Shown here: positions 1 through 6,157 of the stretch, one piece after another | Layout of the letters: the number at the start of each line of letters is the position of its first letter | Position numbering within the stretch: the stretch's first letter is position 1 | Origin: B8-G4 sp033720735 | GTDB taxonomy: Bacteria; Bacteroidota; Bacteroidia; Chitinophagales; Saprospiraceae | DNA length: 9,114 bases | NCBI GenBank assembly: GCA_033720735.1 | Contig: JAWWBX010000174.1 | Span: forward strand, 1 to 9,114 | Reading direction: 5' to 3' | Made by a program: the position numbers and the translations under genes | The notes under the pieces: generated by a model | What the model saw: only the letters and a program-made list of their open reading frames with translations | The model's database searches: none | Told to the model about the DNA's origin: nothing

Positions 1-381
1 GTCCAGATGATGGGCGGTGGCGACGGCGCGGAAATGATGTTGTCGCAGCAGCGTCTCAAACCATGCATAGCGCAACTCACGGGCACTGATTTGCACATTA
101 GCCTGGTCCGGGATGGGCGCGTCTTTCACGTGAAAGGGCACATTGTAACGCGAGCAGTAGCTGGCGACCAACGTGGCATCCCGCTCGGAGTCGGCACCAC
201 GCAGATGATAATTGACATGCGCCACCTCGCAGGGCTGCCCGGTGCGCCTCAGCAGGTGCAGCATGCACATCGAATCCATCCCGCCGCTGACTGCCAGCAG
301 GATCCTGTCGGCCGGTTCAAACAACTCATGCTTTGCCACGAAGGCCTTGAGTCGTGCGATCGCTGCTTCAATCTGCACCAT
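1..381 (-). CDS. tilS: tRNA(Ile)-lysidine synthase TilS, N-terminal part (runs off the left edge)
   Basis: TilS uses ATP and lysine to turn the wobble cytidine of the CAU-anticodon tRNA-Ile into lysidine, so that the tRNA reads AUA; it acts in the cytoplasm and is normally essential. Only the first 127 residues lie in the window. They contain the N-type PP-loop SGGMDS at about residues 31-36, which binds ATP, then AHVNYHLRG at about 54-62, and finally ATAHHLD at the cut edge, matching the start of the family's ATAHHxDD motif. The ATG at 381-379 puts the PP-loop at the usual distance from the N-terminus. No Shine-Dalgarno sequence precedes it, as is normal in Bacteroidota. The gene diverges from a small lipoprotein gene across a 48-bp gap that holds a perfect inverted repeat. 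The family is certain; the C-terminal domains cannot be judged. Confidence 0.95.
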   Translation of the reverse strand, partial: MVQIEAAIARLKAFVAKHELFEPADRILLAVSGGMDSMCMLHLLRRTGQPCEVAHVNYHLRGADSERDATLVASYCSRYNVPFHVKDAPIPDQANVQISARELRYAWFETLLRQHHFRAVATAHHLD

Positions 382-397
382 CAGGTAGGTTACCGCT

Positions 398-417
398 CGA
401 AATTAATTCTAATTTCG
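398..417. promoter_or_regulatory. Perfect inverted repeat in a divergent intergenic gap; possible back-to-back -7 elements or operator
   Basis: The sequence reads CGAAATTA-ATTC-TAATTTCG: two perfect 8-bp arms around a 4-bp spacer. It is centred in the 48-bp gap between tilS (start at 381) and the lipoprotein gene (start at 430). Each arm reads TAATTTCG toward its own gene, one mismatch from the Bacteroidota -7 consensus TAnnTTTG. It lies 16 bp from one start codon and 12 bp from the other, so either transcript would have a very short leader. No clear -33 TTTG was found on either side. It could instead be a binding site for a dimeric regulator. The repeat is seen directly; its function is inferred. 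Confidence 0.5.
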
Positions 418-429
418 GGGTTGAATCAA

Positions 430-903
430 ATGCAACGTAGGATGAAGGTCACGTGTATCAGTTTGTTGCTGTTTGCAGGGCTGCTTTTGCTCTCATGCAA
501 GTCTGATGACAGTACCACCACGGAAAGCGATCCCACAGACAACGGCCAGTTGGCGGCCGAGCCGATGCCATGGACATTCCTGACCGCCGGGATCTACCAC
601 AACAATGCCACAGTGGTGATCGGGCAGGATCCCGGGAGCAACCCGAATGTGGGAGTGTGGCTTGACTTTCATGACAATGGCACCTACGACTACGGTCGCT
701 ACGAAGCAAAGGAAGGGACCGGAAAGTGGTTTTATGATCACGACAACCAGCTGCTTGAATTGGCCCCTGGTGGCGACCGCAAACCATCGGAGTGGCGGGT
801 GATGTCACGGGACGACAACCTGATCCTGGTCGGTACTTCCAAATACGGAAACAACGCGCAACAACAGCGTTTCAATCGGGCAGATGGCCTCCCCGAGCGA
901 TAG
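430..903 (+). CDS. Small lipoprotein, lipocalin-like, probably surface-exposed
   Basis: A 157-residue protein of unknown function. It opens with a basic n-region (MQRRMK), a hydrophobic stretch at about residues 10-21 and the lipobox LLSC with Cys23 as the lipidated residue. CKSDDS follows, resembling the Ser-Asp-Asp type lipoprotein export signal that sends lipoproteins to the cell surface in Bacteroidota. After a Thr/Ser/Asp-rich linker, residues from about 48 (MPWTFLTAGIY) onward show short strand-turn repeats rich in Gly, Asn, Asp, Trp and Tyr, including GTGKWFYDHDNQLLEL, as in lipocalin-like beta-barrel proteins. The reading frame is open well upstream, but that part overlaps tilS on the other strand and lacks a signal sequence, so ATG 430 is preferred; ATG 442 is also possible. 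The gene ends 5 bp from the end of mltG, facing it, with no terminator visible. The lipoprotein call is firm; the fold is tentative and no ligand can be named. Confidence 0.8.
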   Translation: MQRRMKVTCISLLLFAGLLLLSCKSDDSTTTESDPTDNGQLAAEPMPWTFLTAGIYHNNATVVIGQDPGSNPNVGVWLDFHDNGTYDYGRYEAKEGTGKWFYDHDNQLLELAPGGDRKPSEWRVMSRDDNLILVGTSKYGNNAQQQRFNRADGLPER

Positions 904-908
904 GATCG

Positions 909-1934
909 TTATCTGATCCCCTCGGCATTGAGCCAACTTTGATAGGCCCGTGCGTTCCGCATATGACCCGCGAGGGTGGAGGCAAAGACGTGATAGCCTA
1001 CCTGGCCGGGCTTTGCGCAAAAGAACAGGTAATTGTGGCGCTCCGGACGCAATACAGCATCAATGCTGGCGATGGACGGCATGGTGATCGGTCCGGGAGG
1101 CAGTCCGGGATACTTGTACGTATTATACGGCGAATCGACCGTGAGATGCTTGTTGAGCACCCTCCGGATGCTGAAGTCACCGAGTGCATAGAGAACCGTT
1201 GGATCGGCCTGGAGAAGCATGCCGCGGTTGATCCGGTTGAGATACACTCCGGCAATTGTCGGCTTTTCCTCATCGGCCCGCGTTTCCCGTTCAACAATGG
1301 ATGCGAGCGTGTAAACTTCCTCAGGGGTCAGTCCCAGTGAGTCTGCCAGCCTGCGTCGCTCAGACCAGAACGTCGCATGCTCCTGTTCGAGTCGTTTGAT
1401 CAGCGCCTCCTCAGATGTGTTCCAGTAGACTTCGTAGGTGTTGGGGATGAAGAGACTCAGCAACGTTTCACGGGAATAATCAGACTGCGGGAGGTAGACG
1501 TTGTACAAGTAGGTGCATAGCGCAACCGAATCGATCGCCAGTTGCTGGCCAATCTTGCCACAAAGATCTTCGGTGCTCCACGCCGAGTTCATCACCAGGT
1601 CCATAGGCTCTTGCTGACCAAGCCGCAACTGGTGAATGAGGTCATAGTTGCTCAGGCCGCCGGCGATCCGGTACCGGCCGTCCTTGATGGCCTCGTCGTC
1701 GAATTGCATGCGCTTTGCAACCCACCGGAAGGATGCTTCATTGAGGAGGATGCCTTGCTCCAGCAGGCTGGATGTCAGTGCATCAAATGTCGTATGCGGA
1801 TAGACCAGTACCACCTGTCTGTCTGCATCAGAGGCGGTATTTGGATGGTAGATCCAGGTGTAGAAGTGCCACGCAAGCGCCGCGCCTGCCAGCACCACTG
1901 CCAGCAAGAGGATCAGGATGATACGTCTCCTCAT
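909..1934 (-). CDS. mltG: Endolytic murein transglycosylase MltG (YceG-like)
   Basis: MltG cuts nascent peptidoglycan glycan strands in the periplasm while anchored in the inner membrane, and is thought to set strand length by releasing them from the synthase. This 341-residue protein, a usual family length, has one N-terminal membrane segment at about residues 5-26 and a periplasmic domain. The catalytic motif ASIVERET covers 211-218, with Glu215 matching the catalytic Glu218 of E. coli MltG. Further family blocks follow: GVYLNRINRGMLLQADPTVLYALG at about 229-252, SPYNTYKYPGLPPGPI at 268-283, and the YLFFCAKPG...YHVFASTLAGH block at 302-324. It starts 12 bp after the panB stop, so the two are very probably one transcript with panB first. 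Its end faces the end of the small lipoprotein gene, 5 bp away. There is no clear ribosome binding site. Identity is secure. Confidence 0.95.
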   Translation of the reverse strand: MRRRIILILLLAVVLAGAALAWHFYTWIYHPNTASDADRQVVLVYPHTTFDALTSSLLEQGILLNEASFRWVAKRMQFDDEAIKDGRYRIAGGLSNYDLIHQLRLGQQEPMDLVMNSAWSTEDLCGKIGQQLAIDSVALCTYLYNVYLPQSDYSRETLLSLFIPNTYEVYWNTSEEALIKRLEQEHATFWSERRRLADSLGLTPEEVYTLASIVERETRADEEKPTIAGVYLNRINRGMLLQADPTVLYALGDFSIRRVLNKHLTVDSPYNTYKYPGLPPGPITMPSIASIDAVLRPERHNYLFFCAKPGQVGYHVFASTLAGHMRNARAYQSWLNAEGIR

Positions 1935-1946
1935 AGGTCGTATCGA

Positions 1947-2762
1947 CTAGTATTTTTCGTGTTCATTCGGAAAGTCACCCGCACGCACATCGGTGATATA
2001 ACGCTGAACAGCATCCTGGATGGTATCAAACAATTCCAGATAGCGGCGGAGGAAGCGTGGGTGAAAATCCTTGGTGATCCCCAGCAGGTCGTGGGTCACC
2101 AGTACCTGCCCATCAGTCAAGGGGCCGCCACCGATCCCGATGGTCGGTATATCGATGCTGCGGCTGACCAGGCCGGCCAGATCGGCGGGGATCTTTTCGA
2201 GCACGAGAGCAAAGCATCCCAGATTGTCGAGCAGCACCGCGTCGGCCTGCAGTTTTTCAGCTTCTTTCTTTTCCCTTGCCCGCACGGTATATGTCCCGAA
2301 CTTGTAGATCGACTGGGGCGTCAGGCCGAGATGTCCCATCACAGGCACGCCGGCCGACAGGATCCTCGCAACTGACTCTTCAATCTCTTTGCCACCCTCC
2401 AGCTTCACTCCGTGGGCGCCGGATTCTTTCATGATCGAAATCGCCGACTCCAGGGCCTTGCGCGAGTTCCCCTGGTAGGATCCAAACGGGAGATCAACCA
2501 CCACCAGCGCGCGTCTGACGGCTCTGACCACGGAGGCCGCGTGATAGATCATCTGGTCGAGCGTGATCGGGAGGGTTGTCTCATGCCCGGCCATGACGTT
2601 GGAGGCTGAATCACCCACCAAAATCACGTCGACACCAGCGGCGTCGAGGATACGCGCCATCGAATAATCATAGGCCGTGAGCATTGTGATCTTCTCTCCC
2701 TGCTGTTTCATTTCCAGCAGTGTGTGGGTCGTGATGCGCTTCGCCTCCTTGTGTACGGACAT
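1947..2762 (-). CDS. panB: 3-methyl-2-oxobutanoate hydroxymethyltransferase PanB
   Basis: PanB transfers a hydroxymethyl group from 5,10-methylenetetrahydrofolate to alpha-ketoisovalerate, giving ketopantoate, the first committed step toward pantothenate and CoA. It is a cytoplasmic TIM-barrel enzyme that forms decamers. The 271-residue length fits the family. Metal ligands align as Asp51 (VGDSAS), Asp90 (DLPFGSYQ) and Glu122 (KLEGG); the catalytic acid is Glu189 (LVLEKIP). The MTAYDYS-like block LTAYDYSMARILD at 28-40 and GHLGLTPQS at 143-151 are also present. The loop usually written GIGAGxxxDGQVLV reads GIGGGPLTDGQVLV (209-222), a mild variant. ATG 2762 lies about 28 bp downstream of a perfect TAnnTTTG element. 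It is followed after 12 bp by mltG, an unrelated function. No panC or panD is in view. Confidence 0.96.
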   Translation of the reverse strand: MSVHKEAKRITTHTLLEMKQQGEKITMLTAYDYSMARILDAAGVDVILVGDSASNVMAGHETTLPITLDQMIYHAASVVRAVRRALVVVDLPFGSYQGNSRKALESAISIMKESGAHGVKLEGGKEIEESVARILSAGVPVMGHLGLTPQSIYKFGTYTVRAREKKEAEKLQADAVLLDNLGCFALVLEKIPADLAGLVSRSIDIPTIGIGGGPLTDGQVLVTHDLLGITKDFHPRFLRRYLELFDTIQDAVQRYITDVRAGDFPNEHEKY

Positions 2763-2790
2763 ACCGGGATGGATGGTTAGAAATCGTGCT

Positions 2791-2798
2791 CAAAGATA
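2791..2798 (-). promoter_or_regulatory. -7 element TATCTTTG of the panB-mltG promoter
   Basis: On the minus strand the sequence reads TATCTTTG, a perfect match to the Bacteroidota -7 consensus TAnnTTTG, ending 28 bp before the panB ATG. Transcription would start roughly at 2783-2786, leaving a leader of about 20 nt. No convincing -33 TTTG is found at the usual 19-21 bp spacing. It is inferred from the consensus and from its position in a divergent gap. Confidence 0.6.
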
Positions 2799-2901
2799 GC
2801 GGAAATCTGATGCTGGCATACCAGGGCACACTGTCGTCAAGATCTGTCGCGCGGTGGTCAGACGGGCTTGCACTGGCAAACGGTCCATTCCAAATTTCCG
2901 T

Positions 2902-2909
2902 TACCTTTG
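2902..2909 (+). promoter_or_regulatory. -7 element TACCTTTG four bases before the DUF4249-like start
   Basis: The sequence TACCTTTG is a perfect TAnnTTTG match, followed by only GCGCC minus one base (CGCC) before the ATG at 2914. Transcription would begin at or within a few bases of the start codon, giving a leaderless or nearly leaderless message. The closeness also supports ATG 2914 over an upstream GTG in the same frame. No -33 element is evident. Confidence 0.6.
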
Positions 2910-2913
2910 CGCC

Positions 2914-3897
2914 ATGTTGAAACACGCCTTGTTTGCCGCATTGCTCGCATGTACCTGCCTCTCATGCGACAATGAGTTGAACGTCACGGCCGACTGGAAA
3001 GACATCCCGGTCGTTTATGGCATTCTGTCTCCCGTCGACAGCCTGCATTACATCCGGATCGAAAAGGCATTTCTGGATCCGTCTACCTCGGCATTGGAGG
3101 TCGCACGGATCGCCGATAGTCTCTATTATGACGCGCTGGATGCTTCGGTGGTCGATGTCGCCAGCGGCGAACGCTATCAGCTGGAAGAAGTGGATGGGAA
3201 TCTCGTCGGCCTCATGCGCGACGAAGGTATTTTTGCATCCAGCCCCAACCGGCTCTATCGCGTTGCACAGGAGGATATCCGGCTCAAGGCCAATCAGAAA
3301 TACCGGCTCGAGATCAACCGCTCTGAGCGCCTGCCCCTGGTGACGGCAGAGACCGAGATCACTCAGAAGCCCCAGATCAAGCGTCCGTTCTTCCAGGAGC
3401 TTTTGCGCTTTCAGTATACCAACCAGTTCAAGGTGCTGTGGCAGGAGGCTGAGAACGCCTTTTTCTACGATGTACGCCTGATCATTCACTACGACGAAAC
3501 AGATCCCGGCAATCCCGGAGAGCTGATCGCAAAGAGCCTGGAATGGCCGATTGCACGCAACGTGACCTTCAATGAGGTGGAGGTGCTCGGTATCAAGTTT
3601 TACGAATTCCTGCGGGCAGAGATCAACGCCAACCCTTCCGTGCAGCGGTTTTTGCGCGGGATCGACGTGGAGGTTCGCTCCGGTGGGCAGGAGCTGTATG
3701 AGTTCAGGCGCATTCAGCAGGCCAATACGGGCATCACCAGCGTCGGAGGTGACATCCCGCGCTACACCAATATGTCGGAAGGCATCGGCATCCTGACGGC
3801 ATCAAACAGCGATCTGGAAACCGGATATGAGTTGCACCCCGAGGCCCTCGATTCCTTGCGCTTTGGTACCATTACCGCAGATCTCAACTTTCAGTAA
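2914..3897 (+). CDS. DUF4249-like secreted lipoprotein
   Basis: A 327-residue lipoprotein of unknown function. Residues 1-18 form a short signal peptide. The lipidated cysteine is either Cys13 (LLAC, the better lipobox) or Cys18 (CLSC), the latter followed by acidic DNE, which would suit surface export. The N-terminal half has the beta-rich pattern of DUF4249 proteins: IPVVYGILSP at 31-40, HYIRIEKAFLDP at 45-56, a strand-turn stretch ASGERYQLEEVDG at 83-95, KANQKYRLEI at 125-134, then VTAETEI at 143-149. The C-terminal domain ends with YTNMSEGIGILTAS at 284-297, similar to the ends of that family. DUF4249 genes often accompany TonB-dependent receptors, but none is in the window. The gene diverges from panB and has its own promoter. 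ATG 2914 is the start that gives a signal peptide. Lipoprotein status is firm; family membership is from memory of the pattern. Confidence 0.72.
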   Translation: MLKHALFAALLACTCLSCDNELNVTADWKDIPVVYGILSPVDSLHYIRIEKAFLDPSTSALEVARIADSLYYDALDASVVDVASGERYQLEEVDGNLVGLMRDEGIFASSPNRLYRVAQEDIRLKANQKYRLEINRSERLPLVTAETEITQKPQIKRPFFQELLRFQYTNQFKVLWQEAENAFFYDVRLIIHYDETDPGNPGELIAKSLEWPIARNVTFNEVEVLGIKFYEFLRAEINANPSVQRFLRGIDVEVRSGGQELYEFRRIQQANTGITSVGGDIPRYTNMSEGIGILTASNSDLETGYELHPEALDSLRFGTITADLNFQ

Positions 3898-3910
3898 TCT
3901 TCCTTCTGAT

Positions 3911-3967
3911 CTGACTTTTTGTCAGTGATTGTGCTGACATATGACAAGAAATTGTCAGGTTTCTGAC
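3911..3967. promoter_or_regulatory. Cluster of CTGAC/GTCAG inverted repeats upstream of dnaK, candidate stress operator
   Basis: Six half-sites of the core TGAC/GTCA crowd into 57 bp of the 156-bp gap before dnaK. The order is CTGAC (3911), GTCAG (3921), CTGACA (3934), TGACAA (3942), TTGTCAG (3952), CTGAC (3963). They form perfect palindromes: CTGAC-N5-GTCAG (3911-3925), CTGACA-N13-TGTCAG (3934-3958), TGACAA-GAAA-TTGTCA (3942-3957) and GTCAG-GTTT-CTGAC (3954-3967). No HrcA-type CIRCE element (TTAGCACTC-N9-GAGTGCTAA) and no good TAnnTTTG box is seen in the gap, so a different heat-shock control is suggested. The repeats are seen directly; the operator role is inferred. The first pair, CTGAC-TTTTT-GTCAG, also lies just after the upstream stop codon but has no U-tract, so it is not a convincing terminator. 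Confidence 0.55.
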
Positions 3968-4053
3968 GAATTATCCGGTTATCTCGCTTGGCATGTCGAT
4001 TGATCTACCCGACGTAGACAATCAGAATTGAGAATTCGAAAACAGAACTACGT

Positions 4054-5970
4054 ATGGGTAAGATTATAGGCATTGACCTTGGTACCACTAATTCTTGTGT
4101 GGCTGTGATGGAGGGCAACGAGCCCGTCGTTATTCCCAATGACGAAGGGCGTCGCACCACCCCCTCGGTCGTGGCATTCATGGACAATGGTGAGCGCAAG
4201 ATTGGCGACCCGGCCAAAAGACAGGCGATTACCAATCCAACCCGGACCATCTATTCTATCAAGCGCTTCATGGGATCTCGTTATTCCGAGGTGACCAAAG
4301 AAGCTGAGCGCGTGCCGTATACCGTCACCAAAGGCGACAACGACACCGTGCGGATAGAGGTGGAAGGTCGGAAATACACGCCGCAGGAGTTGTCGGCCAT
4401 GGTCTTGCAGAAGATGAAGAAAACGGCCGAGGATTTTCTCGGACAGGAAGTGAAAGAAGCGGTCATTACAGTACCTGCTTACTTCAACGATTCCCAGCGC
4501 CAGGCGACCAAGGAAGCCGGTGAGATCGCTGGCCTCGAAGTGAAGCGGATCATCAATGAACCCACAGCCGCGGCACTGGCCTACGGCCTTGATAAGAAAA
4601 ACAAGGACGTGACGATCGCCGTCTATGACCTCGGTGGTGGAACATTCGATATTTCCATCCTGGAATTGGGTGACGGTGTCTTTGAAGTGAAGTCGACCAA
4701 CGGTGATACCCACCTCGGTGGAGATGATTTCGACCAGGTGATCATCGACTGGATGGCTGCAGAATTCAAGTCACGCGAGAATATGGATCTGCGCAAGGAT
4801 CCTATGGCATTGCAGCGGCTCAAGGACGCAGCAGAACGCGCCAAGATCGAACTGTCGTCGTCGACGGAAACGAGCATCACCCTGCCGTATATCACGGCGG
4901 TCGATGGTGTGCCCAAACACCTTGACCTCAAATTGACACGGGCCAAGTTTGAACAACTGGCTGATGATCTGGTGTCACGCTCGATCAAACCGTGTGTCGA
5001 CGCACTGAACGATGCGGGCCTCAGCAAGTCAGACATAGATGAAGTGATCCTGGTGGGTGGATCGACGCGTATCCCGCGTATCCAGCAGGCCGTCGAAGAG
5101 TTCTTCGGCAAGGCCCCTAGCAAAGGGGTGAATCCCGATGAGGTCGTAGCTGTAGGAGCAGCCATCCAAGGGGGAGTGTTGAGTGGCGATGTACAGGATG
5201 TCCTGCTTCTGGACGTGACGCCGTTGAGCATGGGCATCGAAACCATGGGTGGCGTCTACGACGTCGTGATTGAAGCCAACAGCACGATCCCGACCAAAAA
5301 GTCAAAGATCTACTCTACGGCTGCCGACAATCAGCCTTCAGTGGAGATCCACATCCTGCAGGGCGAACGCCCGATGGCTAAAGACAACCGTACCGTCGGC
5401 CGCTTTATCCTGGACGGGATTCCACCGGCGCCCCGCGGTATGCCCCAAATCGAAGTGTCGTTTGACATGGATGCCAACGGCATCCTGAATGTCTCGGCCA
5501 AAGACAAAGGCACCGGGAAAGAGCAGAATATCCGGATTGAAGCGTCGACCGGCTTGTCGAAAGAGGAGATCGCGCGCATGAAAGCCGAGGCTGAGGCCAA
5601 CGCAGCGGCTGACAAGGAAGCCCGCGAGCGCGCCGATAAACTCAATGCAGCCGACACGCTGATCTTCCAGACCGAAAAGCAGCTCAACGAGTATGGGGAC
5701 AAGATCCCGGCCGAGAAGAAAGAGGCGATCGAAAATGGTGTGGCCAGGTTGAAGGAAGCGCACAAGACCCAGGATATGGGTGAGATCGATGCTACCATGG
5801 AAGCCCTTAACACGGCATGGCAGGCCGCGAGCCAGGAGATCTATCAGGCGCAACAGGCTGCCGGGGGCGCCACGAACGGTGCCGGTACGAATGCAGAAGA
5901 TGCGGGTTCAGGGAACGGAGAGGACGTCACAGACGTTGAGTATGAAGAGGTTGACGACAAAAAGGAATAG
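4054..5970 (+). CDS. dnaK: Molecular chaperone DnaK (Hsp70)
   Basis: DnaK binds exposed hydrophobic segments of unfolded proteins in an ATP-driven cycle with DnaJ and GrpE. The 638-residue length is standard. The nucleotide-binding domain shows IDLGTTNS at 7-14, the AEDFLG...AVITVPAYFNDSQRQAT block at 125-152, NEPTAAALAYG at 168-178, the phosphate-2 loop DLGGGTFD at 192-199 (Thr197 is the usual autophosphorylated residue) and VGGSTRIPRIQ at 334-344. The interdomain linker DVLLLDVTP is at 382-390. The substrate-binding beta domain follows with STAADNQPSVEI at 421-432, then the helical lid from about 500, and a Gly/Ala/Asn-rich tail ending DVTDVEYEEVDDKKE. Residues 400-409 read GVYDVVIEAN where GVMTKLIEAN is common, a small deviation. 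dnaJ and grpE are not adjacent. An inverted-repeat cluster lies upstream and a strong terminator downstream, so the gene is probably transcribed alone. No Shine-Dalgarno sequence precedes ATG 4054. Confidence 0.98.
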   Translation: MGKIIGIDLGTTNSCVAVMEGNEPVVIPNDEGRRTTPSVVAFMDNGERKIGDPAKRQAITNPTRTIYSIKRFMGSRYSEVTKEAERVPYTVTKGDNDTVRIEVEGRKYTPQELSAMVLQKMKKTAEDFLGQEVKEAVITVPAYFNDSQRQATKEAGEIAGLEVKRIINEPTAAALAYGLDKKNKDVTIAVYDLGGGTFDISILELGDGVFEVKSTNGDTHLGGDDFDQVIIDWMAAEFKSRENMDLRKDPMALQRLKDAAERAKIELSSSTETSITLPYITAVDGVPKHLDLKLTRAKFEQLADDLVSRSIKPCVDALNDAGLSKSDIDEVILVGGSTRIPRIQQAVEEFFGKAPSKGVNPDEVVAVGAAIQGGVLSGDVQDVLLLDVTPLSMGIETMGGVYDVVIEANSTIPTKKSKIYSTAADNQPSVEIHILQGERPMAKDNRTVGRFILDGIPPAPRGMPQIEVSFDMDANGILNVSAKDKGTGKEQNIRIEASTGLSKEEIARMKAEAEANAAADKEARERADKLNAADTLIFQTEKQLNEYGDKIPAEKKEAIENGVARLKEAHKTQDMGEIDATMEALNTAWQAASQEIYQAQQAAGGATNGAGTNAEDAGSGNGEDVTDVEYEEVDDKKE

Positions 5971-6004
5971 TAGACCACCATTTGAACCGAATCCATCATA
6001 AATG

Positions 6005-6031
6005 AAGGCTGCCCCCGGGCAGCCTTTTTTT
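6005..6031 (+). terminator. Intrinsic terminator of dnaK
   Basis: A perfect 9-bp stem, AAGGCTGCC (6005-6013) and GGCAGCCTT (6018-6026), closes on a CCCG tetraloop whose outer C and G can also pair. A run of seven T covers 6025-6031. It begins 34 bp after the dnaK stop codon. Read from the other strand, an A-rich flank precedes the stem and a less perfect T-rich TTCATTTAT follows it. It might therefore also stop transcription arriving from the permease gene. Confidence 0.93.
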
Positions 6032-6085
6032 ATGCACAGTGTTTAGCAGAGACGTGACCGGAGGGTTCGGCAGGCATGATCCCGA

Positions 6086-6102
6086 GTATTTCGTAGAAAT
6101 AC
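6086..6102. repeat. 7-bp perfect inverted repeat in the gap after the permease gene
   Basis: GTATTTC-GTA-GAAATAC is a perfect 7-bp palindrome with a 3-base centre. It sits in the 126-bp gap between the dnaK terminator and the 3' end of the minus-strand permease gene. No T-run follows on either strand, so it is not a standard terminator; it could be an RNA 3'-end hairpin or a protein site. Nothing else recognisable is seen in this gap. Confidence 0.4.
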
Positions 6103-6157
6103 GACCACATTCAGGTTTTATAACATATGTCTGGAGTGCCATGACCGAGTCTGGTCC

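Noticed and set aside
7..429. In-frame upstream extension of the 430-903 lipoprotein, starting near position 7.
   Set aside because: It overlaps tilS on the opposite strand along its length and would bury the signal peptide and lipobox inside the protein.
903..919. GGATC-N7-GATCC inverted repeat at the convergent lipoprotein/mltG junction, as a possible two-way terminator.
   Set aside because: The stem is only 5 bp, the loop is long, there is no T-run on either strand, and it overlaps the mltG stop codon.
1542..2375. Long plus-strand open frame of 277 codons.
   Set aside because: It lies antisense to panB and mltG, both of which have full family motifs; the translated product shows no recognisable domain.
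2763..2913. Possible small gene or RNA in the panB/DUF4249 divergent gap.
   Set aside because: Only the two -7 elements stand out; there is no stable hairpin beyond a CTGG-CATA-CCAG stem and no credible open frame.
3898..4053. CIRCE (HrcA) element or sigma-32-type promoter before dnaK.
   Set aside because: No TTAGCACTC or GAGTGCTAA half-site is present, and no convincing CTTGAA/CCCCAT pair was found.
4048..5853. Several minus-strand open frames of 60-220 codons inside dnaK.
   Set aside because: They are antisense shadows of a highly conserved DnaK coding sequence and have no start signals or family motifs.
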